Assembly: GCA_021795435.1 (NCBI GenBank)
Contig: JAJYPJ010000017.1
Location: 1-38,193 of the forward strand
Length of the DNA stretch: 38,193 nt
Direction of reading: 5' to 3'
DNA from: Pseudomonadota bacterium
Lineage (GTDB): Bacteria > Pseudomonadota > Gammaproteobacteria > Xanthomonadales > Rhodanobacteraceae
Under the pieces are notes generated by a model. That model had not been told where the DNA came from and made no database searches. It was given only the letters and a program-made list of their open reading frames with translations. The stretch's first letter is position 1; each line of letters starts with the position of its first letter. Below, one piece after another: positions 22,375 through 30,143 of the stretch. A program made the position numbers and the translations under genes.

Positions 22375-22809
22375 TCAATCCAGTGGGAGATCCAGCCGCG
22401 CACGCACTGCCGGTTCCAGCGACGCCAACCCGGCGGCCTGACCGAGCGCCAATGCGTCCTCCGCCGGTACGCCTTGCTCCCAGGCCGCGGCCAGGGCGAT
22501 CAAGGCGCCCACGCGGTTCGATGTGCCGCAATGGAGCAGCACCGCATCCTCCCCGGCCCTTGCCAGCGCGTCATGCAGTGCCCGCGCATTGGCGCGGTTG
22601 AGGTCGGCCGGCGTAGCCACCGGGATATTCACATAATGCATGCCGAGGCGGCGGACGCAATCCGCCTCGTCGAACGCGAGCTCGCTTGGCGGCCGCAGGT
22701 TGACCACCCAGCGCACGCCATCGGCGGCGAGCCGTTCAAGGTCCTGTGCATCGGGTTGCCCCGCGCAATACAGACGGCCTTCAAGTATGCGGGGCTGGCA
22801 GGGACTCAT
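22375..22809 (-). CDS. BLH-type (DUF442) phosphatase/rhodanese-like protein
   Basis: The 144-residue product resembles the beta-lactamase hydrolase-like protein domain (DUF442, TIGR01244) that in other bacteria is fused to, or beside, a sulfur dioxygenase. It has GRLYCAGQPDAQDL at the N-terminus and a catalytic loop HCGTSNRVG, with Cys followed by four residues and Arg; that loop length is like rhodanese and the BLH family rather than classical CX5R phosphatases. A sulfurtransferase or phosphatase role is inferred. The ATG at 22809 follows GGAG; the frame extends to 22899. It diverges from the dioxygenase gene across an operator-like palindrome. Confidence 0.85.
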   Translation of the reverse strand: MSPCQPRILEGRLYCAGQPDAQDLERLAADGVRWVVNLRPPSELAFDEADCVRRLGMHYVNIPVATPADLNRANARALHDALARAGEDAVLLHCGTSNRVGALIALAAAWEQGVPAEDALALGQAAGLASLEPAVRARLDLPLD

Positions 22810-22969
22810 GTCGATCTCCGTTGCGGTGGGGCCATCGCTGGCAGCTCGGGGCCTCGGGGGGCGCGTTGCGCCGGAAAAAGAGTACCCGCATCTCGGCACG
22901 CGACCGAACGGGACCAGCCCGGCTTCGCCCTTCCGTGTCCGAACGTTCAGTCACGGTCCGGGCAAGTCA

Positions 22970-22997
22970 ATTATATTAGTGTTTACTAATTTGTTAA
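22970..22997 (-). promoter_or_regulatory. Promoter with palindromic operator in its spacer
   Basis: On the minus strand TTAACA (22997-22992) and a perfect TATAAT (22975-22970) are 16 nt apart. The exact inverted repeat ATTAGT-GTTT-ACTAAT (22975-22990) fills that spacer, so a dimer bound there would block RNA polymerase. On the plus strand TATATT (22972-22977) could be a -10 for the dioxygenase gene. The sequence is strikingly AT-rich for this genome. In Xylella and Agrobacterium, BigR (ArsR family) represses blh genes from an AT-rich palindrome; the same logic is inferred here. Confidence 0.7.
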
Positions 22998-23007
22998 CGG
23001 CACCCCC

Positions 23008-23883
23008 ATGCAGCCCATCGTGGACAGCATCCTCCATTCGCCGAGCGCGACCTGGACCCATCTTGTCATCGACCCGGTTACCCGGACCGCAGCCGTCATC
23101 GATCCGGTCCTGGACCTCGACTTTCCTTCGGGCGCATCGAGCCCAGCGCACGTCCGTGGCCTGGTGGACCGGATCGAGACGCACGGCGCCCGCCTCGCGT
23201 GGATCCTCGAGACGCACGCGCACGCCGATCATTTCTCTGCAGCCGCCTGGCTCCGCGAGGAAACCGGAGCCCGCATTGCCATCGGGGCGGGCATCCAGGA
23301 CGTCCAGGAGCATTTCAGCCATGCACTCAACCTGGAGCCCGGTTTCCGAACGGATGGTTCGCAATTCGATCGTCTCCTGCATGACGGCGATACCATCGAG
23401 GTCGGCATGCTGCACGTGCAGGTCATCGCCTCGCCCGGCCATACCCGCGACTCGGTCAGCTACCTCGCGGGTGACGCGCTTTTCGTCGGCGATACCTTGT
23501 TCCCTCCGGACTGTGGCACTGCGCGCTGCGACTTCCCGGGAGGGGACGCGGGCATCCTTTACGATTCGATCCAGCGGCTTTACCGCCTGCCCGACGCGAC
23601 GCGGATGTTCGTCTGCCATGACTACCCGCCGCACGGCCGTGCACCCCGCGCCCATTGCACCGTGGGCGAGCAACGCCGGGCCAACGCCCACGTGCGGGCG
23701 GATACGGCACGAGAAGCGTTCATGGCCTTGCGCACCGCGCGCGACCGAAGCCTGTCGCCACCCGCGTTGCTGTATCCCGCCGTGCAGGTCAACGTGCGCG
23801 CCGGTGCGCTGCCTCCCCCCGAAGCCAATGGCGCGATCTATCTCAAGGTACCGGTGGGCGGGATGTCCGGGCGCGCGGCATGA
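23008..23883 (+). CDS. Persulfide (sulfur) dioxygenase-like MBL-fold hydrolase
   Basis: ETHE1/Blh-type enzymes oxidise glutathione persulfide to sulfite and detoxify sulfide. The 291-residue metallo-beta-lactamase protein has the metal-binding run ETHAHADHF (His70, His72, Asp74, His75), ASPGHTRDS (His145), GDTLF (Asp162), GTARCDFPGGD with the arginine used by persulfide dioxygenases, and CHDYPPHG (His204). It starts 18 nt after the palindromic operator with no strong ribosome-binding site. The stop overlaps the haemoglobin gene as ATGA. Family is firm; persulfide as substrate is inferred from motif and neighbours. Confidence 0.88.
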   Translation: MQPIVDSILHSPSATWTHLVIDPVTRTAAVIDPVLDLDFPSGASSPAHVRGLVDRIETHGARLAWILETHAHADHFSAAAWLREETGARIAIGAGIQDVQEHFSHALNLEPGFRTDGSQFDRLLHDGDTIEVGMLHVQVIASPGHTRDSVSYLAGDALFVGDTLFPPDCGTARCDFPGGDAGILYDSIQRLYRLPDATRMFVCHDYPPHGRAPRAHCTVGEQRRANAHVRADTAREAFMALRTARDRSLSPPALLYPAVQVNVRAGALPPPEANGAIYLKVPVGGMSGRAA

Positions 23884-24308
23884 ATCCGGAACCTTCCCTG
23901 TATGCACGCATTGGCGGGCAACCGACGATCGATCGGATCGCCCGCTGCTTCTATGCACGGATGGAGACCATGCCGGAGGCAGCCGCAGTGCGCGCCATGC
24001 ACCGGATGGGCCTTGATCAAGCGGAGGAGCGACTGCGTGCGTTCCTGAGTGGTTTCCTCGGCGGGCCCGATCTCTACCGGTCACGCTACGGCGAACCGAT
24101 GATGCGGCGGCGTCACCTGCCCTTTCCGATCGGACCCGCCGAACGCGACGCGTGGCTGGCCTGCATGGCACGATCCCTCGATGAAGCGCTCGAGCATCCT
24201 GCGTTGCGACAGGAGGTTTTCGCGTCCATCGCCCAATTCGCCGATCACATGCGCAATCGCGATGGCCGTGCGCCGTCGATGCCACGCACGGGGCCGACGC
24301 CATCCTGA
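23880..24308 (+). CDS. Group II truncated haemoglobin
   Basis: Group II truncated haemoglobins bind oxygen, nitric oxide or sulfide in a 2-on-2 globin fold. The 142-residue product opens with LYARIGGQPTIDRI, contains the B/CD region CFYARMETMPEA, the FLGGPDLYRSRYGEP segment, the proximal haem ligand His79 in RRRHLPFPIG, and the group II Trp G8 (Trp92, RDAWLACM). The ATG overlaps the dioxygenase stop as ATGA. The tight coupling suggests the globin supplies oxygen to, or senses ligands for, the sulfur-oxidising enzyme; that is inference. Confidence 0.92.
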   Translation: MNPEPSLYARIGGQPTIDRIARCFYARMETMPEAAAVRAMHRMGLDQAEERLRAFLSGFLGGPDLYRSRYGEPMMRRRHLPFPIGPAERDAWLACMARSLDEALEHPALRQEVFASIAQFADHMRNRDGRAPSMPRTGPTPS

Positions 24309-24385
24309 ACGTCAAGGGCTTGCCCCTACGCACGTTTATATCGTCATGATCTAATCAAGCATCCATTTTCCTGGCAGGAGTTTCC

Positions 24386-24742
24386 ATGTTTGGTTTCAAC
24401 AGCGGCGCCCATCCTCTCGACATCGATGCCAGCACCGCGCGCCAGCGGTTGGAACAAGGCGCGCGCCTCGTCGACGTCCGCGAAGCCCATGAAGTCGCCC
24501 ACGGCATGGTGCCCGGCAGCGTGCATATTCCGCTCGGCGTCTTCGGCGGGGATCTCGGCGGCGCCCTCACGCGCCATGGCATCGACCCGGCCCAGCACGA
24601 CATCCTTTGCATCTGCGCCAGTGGCGGACGATCTCGCCATGCCGCCATGGCGCTTCGCCAGCTCGGCTGCCCGGCGGCGGCGTCGGTGATGGGCGGCGTC
24701 ATGGCCTGGGCGGCGGGCGGCGGCGCCCTGAAAAAGGTCTGA
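24386..24742 (+). CDS. Rhodanese-like sulfurtransferase
   Basis: A single-domain 118-residue rhodanese. The sequence has LVDVREAHEVAHGMVPGSVHIPL and the active-site loop CASGGRS with the catalytic Cys77. It would transfer sulfane sulfur, for example from glutathione persulfide to sulfite, which fits directly with the dioxygenase upstream. A ribosome-binding site (CAGGAG) is seen before the ATG. The 77-nt gap before it is AT-rich and contains TGAT-CTA-ATCA (24347-24357), so it may have its own promoter. Confidence 0.93.
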   Translation: MFGFNSGAHPLDIDASTARQRLEQGARLVDVREAHEVAHGMVPGSVHIPLGVFGGDLGGALTRHGIDPAQHDILCICASGGRSRHAAMALRQLGCPAAASVMGGVMAWAAGGGALKKV

Positions 24743-24833
24743 GGGCCGGCAAGGGCGCAGTCGGCCTGGGGATCGCCGCCCATCCCTGCTGAAAACGGAT
24801 GATGGCGCGAGCACGCTGCCAAGGACACCGTCC

Positions 24834-24887
24834 GCGACTCCGCCGGAGCCAAACGGCGGCTGTCCGTGGTGGACGCGGGGGAGTCGC
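24834..24887 (+). promoter_or_regulatory. Candidate three-way-junction RNA element
   Basis: The 54-nt stretch can fold as a closed junction: GCGACTCC (24834-24841) pairs with GGAGTCGC (24880-24887), enclosing hairpins GCCG/CGGC (24842-24845, 24854-24857) and GTCC/GGAC (24862-24865, 24871-24874). A further hairpin GGAC-ACC-GTCC precedes it (24823-24833). It sits in the 192-nt gap before the lipoprotein gene, 48 nt upstream of its ATG. I cannot match it to a known riboswitch class. High GC makes chance helices common. Confidence 0.35.
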
Positions 24888-24934
24888 CATGCCGACTCAG
24901 GCGATGTACCGTGGCGCCAACCCGGAGCGACATC

Positions 24935-25450
24935 ATGAACCGATTGCCCGCGCTGCTGATCGTCAGCCTGCTCCTGTCCGCAGGGTGTGCCGCGGCGGCG
25001 CCGACGCTGGATTTGACGCTGCCACGCGACTACCTGCAAACGCTGTCGCCTGCCAAACCGGCGCGCGGCGGGACTTCCAGCGCCCCGTCCGGCGCGCCGG
25101 TCCCGCCCCGCACCCGCAACGACGCGGGACTCCACCCGCACGTGTGGGGCAGCGCCACGACCGCCGTCGGCTACGGGAGCGGCATCGGCAGCAGCTTCTG
25201 GCAAGGCGCCAATGTCAACGCCGCGCAGTCACTCGACGCGTCGCGCAATCCGCTGGTCATTACCGGCGGTGTTGCCGGCGCCCTCGGCTACAGCCATGCG
25301 TTCGGCACCACGCAGTGGGAAGGCGCTCATGTGGAGATGAGCAAGCTGTTCGGCGGTCGCCATCCCTTCGCATTCACGTTGGGCATCGCCGTCAGCCGCG
25401 AGCGGAGCCTCGGCAACGGCAGCTGGTTCCAGCAAACCCCGGCACCCTGA
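24935..25450 (+). CDS. Putative lipoprotein of unknown function
   Basis: The 171-residue product has a signal peptide with lipobox LSAGC (Cys18), so it is probably acylated. The rest is rich in Gly, Ser, Ala and aromatic residues (SATTAVGYGSGIGSSFWQGA, GGVAGALGYSHAFGTTQWEG), a composition like a small beta-rich periplasmic or outer-membrane protein. No family is recognised. The ATG at 24935 follows CCGGAGCG; the open frame starts at 24866. It is preceded by a folded RNA candidate. Confidence 0.75.
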   Translation: MNRLPALLIVSLLLSAGCAAAAPTLDLTLPRDYLQTLSPAKPARGGTSSAPSGAPVPPRTRNDAGLHPHVWGSATTAVGYGSGIGSSFWQGANVNAAQSLDASRNPLVITGGVAGALGYSHAFGTTQWEGAHVEMSKLFGGRHPFAFTLGIAVSRERSLGNGSWFQQTPAP

Positions 25451-25571
25451 GCGCTGAAGGACCGGCACGTGGCGGACTTGGCTGGCGTCACCAGTCGCCT
25501 CGGCCCGACCGGCTGACAGCGCGGGCCGATGCCCGCACAATCGGCGTCCGTTCCAGGGAAAGGCATCCCCC

Positions 25572-26594
25572 ATGCAACCAGTGGTCCTGATCACGGGCGG
25601 TGCCGGCTACGTCGGATCACATGCCTGCGTCGCACTCATCGAGTCGGGCTACCTGCCTCTCGTGCTGGACAACTTCAGCAATAGCAGCGTCGAATCGTTG
25701 CGTCGCGTCGCTCGCATCACCGGCGTGCAACCGCAACTCGTCGAAGCGGATGTCCGTGATGCTAGCGCGCTGGACTCCGTGTTCCGCAGCGGACCAATCC
25801 ACGCGGTGATGCACTTTGCCGGCCTGAAGGCCGTCGGCGAATCCACGGTCCAGCCACTCCGTTACTACGCGCACAATCTGGCAGGCACCCTTGCGCTGGC
25901 CAAGGCCATGCAACGCGCCGGCGTGCGCAATCTGGTGTTCTCATCCTCGGCCACGGTGTATGGCGAACCCGGCATCGAGCAGCTCCACGAGGACCTGCGT
26001 TGCGATCCGGTCAACCCCTACGGTCGAACCAAATGGATGATCGAGCAGATGCTCGCGGACCTCGCCGCCAGCGAACCAGGCTGGCGCATCGCGCGACTGC
26101 GCTATTTCAATCCGGTTGGCGCGCATGCCAGTGGACTGATCGGCGAGGATCCGCGCGGCGTGCCCAACAATCTCATGCCGTATGTCAGCCAGGTCGCCGT
26201 CGGACGCCTTGATCGATTGCGCGTCTTCGGTGGCGATTGGCCCACGCCCGATGGCACCGGGGTCCGCGACTACATCCACGTCATGGATCTTGCCGATGGC
26301 CACGTCGCGACCCTTCGCCACCTGCTGGCCACGCCGCCGCAATTGCTGACACTGAACCTCGGAACCGGTCGCGGCACGTCGGTGCTCGAGATGATCCGTG
26401 CCTTCGAGCGCGCGAGTGGCCGCGCCGTGCCTTACGACGTCGTCGATCGTCGCCCGGGCGACATCGCTGCCTGCTGGGCCGATGCCACGCGCGCGGCCCA
26501 CGTGCTCGGTTGGCGCACGCAAAGAGGCATCGACGATCTGTGCCGCGATGCATGGCGCTGGCAGCAGGCCAATCCCCGGGGTTACGGCGGCTGA
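25572..26594 (+). CDS. galE: UDP-glucose 4-epimerase
   Basis: GalE interconverts UDP-glucose and UDP-galactose with bound NAD and feeds polysaccharide and LPS synthesis. The 340-residue SDR protein has the NAD loop GGAGYVGSH, the catalytic Ser125 in FSSSATVYG, and Tyr150/Lys154 in YGRTK. The GVRDYIHVMDLA and LNLGTGRGTSVLEMI motifs are conserved. A GGGAAAGG site precedes the ATG. It stands alone here, with no other sugar-nucleotide genes nearby. Confidence 0.96.
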   Translation: MQPVVLITGGAGYVGSHACVALIESGYLPLVLDNFSNSSVESLRRVARITGVQPQLVEADVRDASALDSVFRSGPIHAVMHFAGLKAVGESTVQPLRYYAHNLAGTLALAKAMQRAGVRNLVFSSSATVYGEPGIEQLHEDLRCDPVNPYGRTKWMIEQMLADLAASEPGWRIARLRYFNPVGAHASGLIGEDPRGVPNNLMPYVSQVAVGRLDRLRVFGGDWPTPDGTGVRDYIHVMDLADGHVATLRHLLATPPQLLTLNLGTGRGTSVLEMIRAFERASGRAVPYDVVDRRPGDIAACWADATRAAHVLGWRTQRGIDDLCRDAWRWQQANPRGYGG

Positions 26595-26657
26595 GCGTTG
26601 ACACCCGTTCCCCGGCCCCGCGGGCACGATGCGGGCTTGTTGTCTGGACGCCGCCTG

Positions 26658-27236
26658 CTAGTCCACCGCCCCGATGACACGCTGGACAAACAGGTCGAGC
26701 AGATCCGGGTCATGCTTCGTGCACCGTTCCGGCAACAGGATGGCCATGGCCTCGGCATGCGTCCGTGGCCTGTGGTAGGGCCGCTCGGAGGTCAGTGCGT
26801 CGTAGCTGTCGACCACGGCGAGAATGCGCGCCGAGATCGGGATGGCATCGCCCCGCAAGCCATCGGGATAGCCGCCGCCGTCCCAGTGTTCATGGTGGTG
26901 GCGAACCAGCAACGCGACTTCCTCGCGAAACGGAATGTCCCGCTGCGCCAGCACGATGCGCTGGCCAGTTTCGCTGTGCCGCTGCATCAGCGCCCACTCG
27001 TGCGGCGTCAGGCGGCCCGACTTCTGCACGATCGCGGCCGGTACATGGAGCTTGCCGATGTCGTGGATGCGACCCGCCAGGCCGAGGACGCCGAGGTCGT
27101 GGCCATCGAAGCCCAGCAAGGCACCCAACTGCACCGCATGCCGCGCGACCCGCTCGCAATGGCTGGCGACGCCCGCGTCGAGCCCGCACAGCGTTCGCTC
27201 AAGGATGGGGTCGCTGATGTAGGCCCAGCAGTCCAC
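26658..27236 (-). CDS. Stand-alone HD-GYP domain phosphodiesterase
   Basis: HD-GYP proteins hydrolyse cyclic di-GMP and, in xanthomonads, control virulence and biofilm programmes. The 192-residue protein is almost only the domain: HCERVARHA, the HD pair in GRIHDIGKLHVP, HHHEHWDGGGYPDGL with the HHE and GYP motifs, and the RILAVVDSYDALTSERPY region. No receiver, GAF or other sensor domain is attached. The start is a GTG at 27236 with GAGGGA before it. Its 3' end faces galE across 63 nt. Confidence 0.93.
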   Translation of the reverse strand: MDCWAYISDPILERTLCGLDAGVASHCERVARHAVQLGALLGFDGHDLGVLGLAGRIHDIGKLHVPAAIVQKSGRLTPHEWALMQRHSETGQRIVLAQRDIPFREEVALLVRHHHEHWDGGGYPDGLRGDAIPISARILAVVDSYDALTSERPYHRPRTHAEAMAILLPERCTKHDPDLLDLFVQRVIGAVD

Positions 27237-27288
27237 GTCGTCCCTCAGTCAATGCCCCGTACCCGAGGATGACGGTCGGTTGATCAGG

Positions 27289-27310
27289 GCGCCAAGCCAT
27301 CGCTTGGCGC
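27289..27310. terminator. Perfect 9-bp stem-loop between M61 and HD-GYP genes
   Basis: GCGCCAAGC (27289-27297) and GCTTGGCGC (27302-27310) pair exactly around a CATC tetraloop. It lies between the M61 gene end and the HD-GYP start. No U-tract follows on either strand, so it may act as a weak terminator, an mRNA stabiliser, or an operator. Confidence 0.4.
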
Positions 27311-27383
27311 GGAATTAACGGGAAACCATAAGCAATTTGCACGCCAAGCAGCGCGGAACCGGAGTGCGGCGCAGCGCTGTCCG

Positions 27384-27411
27384 GGGGCGCCGACCAGACA
27401 GCCGGCGCCCC
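27384..27411 (-). terminator. Terminator-like hairpin after the M61 peptidase gene
   Basis: A perfect 9-bp stem GGGGCGCCG/CGGCGCCCC with a 10-nt loop lies 10 nt past the stop of the M61 gene on the minus strand. The placement fits a terminator. A T-run is missing, as is common in high-GC genomes. Confidence 0.5.
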
Positions 27412-27420
27412 TGGTGGGAC

Positions 27421-29340
27421 TTACCGCGCGTGGGGAGCCATGATCCGGGCCAGCATGTTCGGCACGCCCGGAATGCGCACCAGATGCGGATAGCGCGGTC
27501 CGCCGTGGTAGTCGACGGCGTACTGCTTGAACCAGCCGTCGTTCTCGATCTCGAAGCGGGTCGGCGCCGTGGTGCTCTCGCCCTGCTTGAGTGCATACGC
27601 GAGCACCTCGGGCGAATACGCCTGCCCGTCCACGGCCTTGATCACCATATCCGGCGCGAGACCCGCCTTCCACGCCGGGGAGCCTTCGCGGACGTCGAAG
27701 ACCTTGCCATCCTTGCCGATGCGCAGGCCGAAGGTGAGCCACTGGTCGTCAACGTGGCGCAACTGTTCCTGCGCGGTCATGAACGGATTGGGCTGGCTCG
27801 TGTAGACGAGCTTCCATCCGGCGCGGCGCAACTCGCCGGTTGGTGGTTGCGGTGCCACGTCATAGACGTGCTTCTGGAAGAACGCATGCCAGTCATAGGG
27901 CGCCACTTCGTTGAGCATCCGCTCGATATCCGCGCGCGTGTAGGTCTTCGTGATCGGGCCAGTCACCGAGGGCTCGGAATACAGATGCAGGAAGTTGTCC
28001 AGCGATTTGCGGCCATGGGTCTGCGCCCGAATGATGGTATCGACGTCAAGCCACAGCAGCTCTCCTTCCGTGTAGAAGTCGCCGGCCGTTCGCCGGAGCG
28101 ACGGATAGGATCCGCGCGCCTCGTACAGGTAGGGCGCGGCCGTCGTGAGGTCGATGAGCGGCTCGGTCATGCGTCCGGGCTCGTTGGCCATCTGGCTGTA
28201 GATCGTGGCGAGGTATTGCGGGTATTCAGCAGGTTGGCGGATCCCGGCGCGGAAGGACAGCAGGTCCCCGAGATACTGGTTCATGCCCTCGTAAACCCAC
28301 AGCAGGTCGGTACGTTGCGGGATCTGGAAATTGAGCGTCGTCAGGTCCCAGGGCCGGCGATATTTGCCATTCCAGGAATGCGAGAACTCGTGGGTGAGCA
28401 GGTCGCCAGCAACCAGCTGCCACTTGGCGTTCGTCATGAATGTATCCGGCGCGCGATCGTCGCTGGATTGGTGATGCTCGATGCCCTCGAAGCCGATGCG
28501 GTTGGAGAGCACCAGCAACGAATGGTAGTTGGCCCAATGCCGCGAGCCATACAGCGCCAGCGCCTCCGGAGTCATCCGCCGGTAGCTTGCAATCAGGGGC
28601 GCCGGTATATCGAGATCCTGCGGCCGATCCGCAAAGACATCGAGCTCCTGGTAAGCCGAACCGTGCTTCCAGAGCGTGTACTTCTTGAAGTAGCGGCCGC
28701 AATCCAGCGGCGAGTCGACCAGCATGTTAAGCGGCACCTCGGCGAAATCCACGCGATCGCCGTGCTGCGAGGCGATGGGCAACGCAGTGCCGAAACCCCA
28801 GCCCTGGGGCAGGATGATGCTGGCCTTGAAATAGTCGTCGTGGGAATTGGTGTTGTCCTGGTAGAAGAGCACGCGATTCCAGTTCAGCACCGCGAGGTTC
28901 GGCGTCGACATCGGCGTCGGTGAATTGAGCAATACCGTGAACCGGACCTGCAGGGACGTGACGCCTGCCGGCACGTCGACGTGGAACGCATACATGTCGA
29001 CCTTGTCCCGTCGCCATGGAAGCAGCTTGCCTGCCGCCGAGACCTGTAGCTGGGAAATGTCGGCCAACGGCCCGGTTGGACCATGCTCGCCCGGGATCCA
29101 CTTGGGATAGACGAAGGTGAAAGGGCCGGACTGGACCGGAATGTCCATCGTCGCCGTCATCAGGCCACGACCTGCGTCCCTCGCGTCCAGCGTCAGGCGT
29201 TCGGGATTCGCTTGGGTGGCGAGCGGCGTCGCGTCGGCATTGGGCTCGGGAATGATTCCGGACGCCCGCACCACCATCGGGGCGACCAGAAGCAACGAGG
29301 CCATAAGGGCCTGGCGAAGGGAATGACGCATCATTGCCAT
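27421..29340 (-). CDS. M61 family glycyl aminopeptidase with PDZ domain
   Basis: M61 peptidases are zinc gluzincins that release N-terminal glycine or alanine. The 639-residue product has a signal peptide (1-26), an N-terminal beta domain (PVQSGPFTFVYPKWIPGEHG), the zinc site THEFSHSWNGKYRRP (His317, Glu318, His321) with a third glutamate at about 351 (WVYEGMNQY), and a C-terminal PDZ domain (FGLRIGKDGKVFDVREGSPA). The family motif is HEFxHxW; it is intact. It is probably periplasmic. A GGAG site precedes the ATG. Confidence 0.94.
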   Translation of the reverse strand: MAMMRHSLRQALMASLLLVAPMVVRASGIIPEPNADATPLATQANPERLTLDARDAGRGLMTATMDIPVQSGPFTFVYPKWIPGEHGPTGPLADISQLQVSAAGKLLPWRRDKVDMYAFHVDVPAGVTSLQVRFTVLLNSPTPMSTPNLAVLNWNRVLFYQDNTNSHDDYFKASIILPQGWGFGTALPIASQHGDRVDFAEVPLNMLVDSPLDCGRYFKKYTLWKHGSAYQELDVFADRPQDLDIPAPLIASYRRMTPEALALYGSRHWANYHSLLVLSNRIGFEGIEHHQSSDDRAPDTFMTNAKWQLVAGDLLTHEFSHSWNGKYRRPWDLTTLNFQIPQRTDLLWVYEGMNQYLGDLLSFRAGIRQPAEYPQYLATIYSQMANEPGRMTEPLIDLTTAAPYLYEARGSYPSLRRTAGDFYTEGELLWLDVDTIIRAQTHGRKSLDNFLHLYSEPSVTGPITKTYTRADIERMLNEVAPYDWHAFFQKHVYDVAPQPPTGELRRAGWKLVYTSQPNPFMTAQEQLRHVDDQWLTFGLRIGKDGKVFDVREGSPAWKAGLAPDMVIKAVDGQAYSPEVLAYALKQGESTTAPTRFEIENDGWFKQYAVDYHGGPRYPHLVRIPGVPNMLARIMAPHAR

Positions 29341-29649
29341 GGGGTTTCTCCGGGTTCAATCCGCCGATTCTGCGGGACGGCAAGCTCTGTCCCGCGTCCT
29401 GCGCGGCTAAATTTACATCACGATTTCGACAGGAATGGCCCTCCTCCCTTCCCGGCCCGAAGCCATCGCTCCCCGGGGGCCACGGCGGCAAGCCGAAGGG
29501 GTCAAGTGACCCAGCCCGCGCGTCCTCAGGCACAGCCTGCCCTCCGTTTGCACCCTGGCGCGCGCGATGCGAATGCATTGCCGGCGGGATCTTCCCTATT
29601 CGAGACGCATGCGATATGAAGTCCAGCGACATCTCCAGCAGAGTCGCGA
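29341..29649. other. Intergenic region between divergent M61 and GNAT genes
   Basis: This 309-nt gap should carry both promoters. I see an AT-rich pocket near 29406-29432 but no confident -35/-10 pair, no long inverted repeat and no convincing small ORF. Confidence 0.5.
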
Positions 29650-30138
29650 ATGATCGAGTATCGCCAGTTGGCAACACCCGCCGAAGCCGAGGAAGCCGCC
29701 CGGTGGATCTACCAGGAATGGGCACGCTTCGAGCCGACGCAGACGTGGGCAACCTGCCTGGGGGATGTCGTCAAAAGCCTTGCGCCGGAAGTCCAGGTGC
29801 CTCGCTACTTCGGAGCGTTCGAGCAGGGCACATTGATCGGAATCGCCAGCCTGGTCGCGTCGGACCTTCCAACCCGCCGCCAACTCGGCCCCTGGCTGGC
29901 CAACGTCTTGGTGCAACCCGCGTTCCGGGGCCAGGGAATCGGCAGCGCCCTGGTGACCCGGGTGACGGATTACGCGGCGAGCTTTCTCGACCGCATCTAT
30001 CTCTACACCTTCGACCAGACGCGGCTCTACGAGCACCTCGGATGGTCGGTGCTCGAGACCTCGCGCTACGTCGATCGATCGATCACCATCATGACGCGCG
30101 ACTTCAAGTCAATGCCGGCCCAGGTCGTGATGGCCTAG
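29650..30138 (+). CDS. GNAT family N-acetyltransferase
   Basis: The 162-residue protein has the GNAT fold signatures: ANVLVQPAFRGQGIGSAL (acetyl-CoA pyrophosphate loop QxxGxG/A, here RGQGIG) and LYTFDQTRLYEHLGWSVLE (C-terminal strand and helix). The substrate cannot be predicted. It is divergent from the M61 gene and convergent with the small membrane protein gene five bases beyond its stop. No clear ribosome-binding site was found, so the start is less certain. Confidence 0.88.
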   Translation: MIEYRQLATPAEAEEAARWIYQEWARFEPTQTWATCLGDVVKSLAPEVQVPRYFGAFEQGTLIGIASLVASDLPTRRQLGPWLANVLVQPAFRGQGIGSALVTRVTDYAASFLDRIYLYTFDQTRLYEHLGWSVLETSRYVDRSITIMTRDFKSMPAQVVMA

Positions 30139-30143
30139 CCCGC

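Noticed and set aside
26617-26635. CCCGC/GCGGG hairpin between galE and the HD-GYP gene as a terminator
   Set aside because: Only five base pairs in a GC-rich gap; expected by chance.
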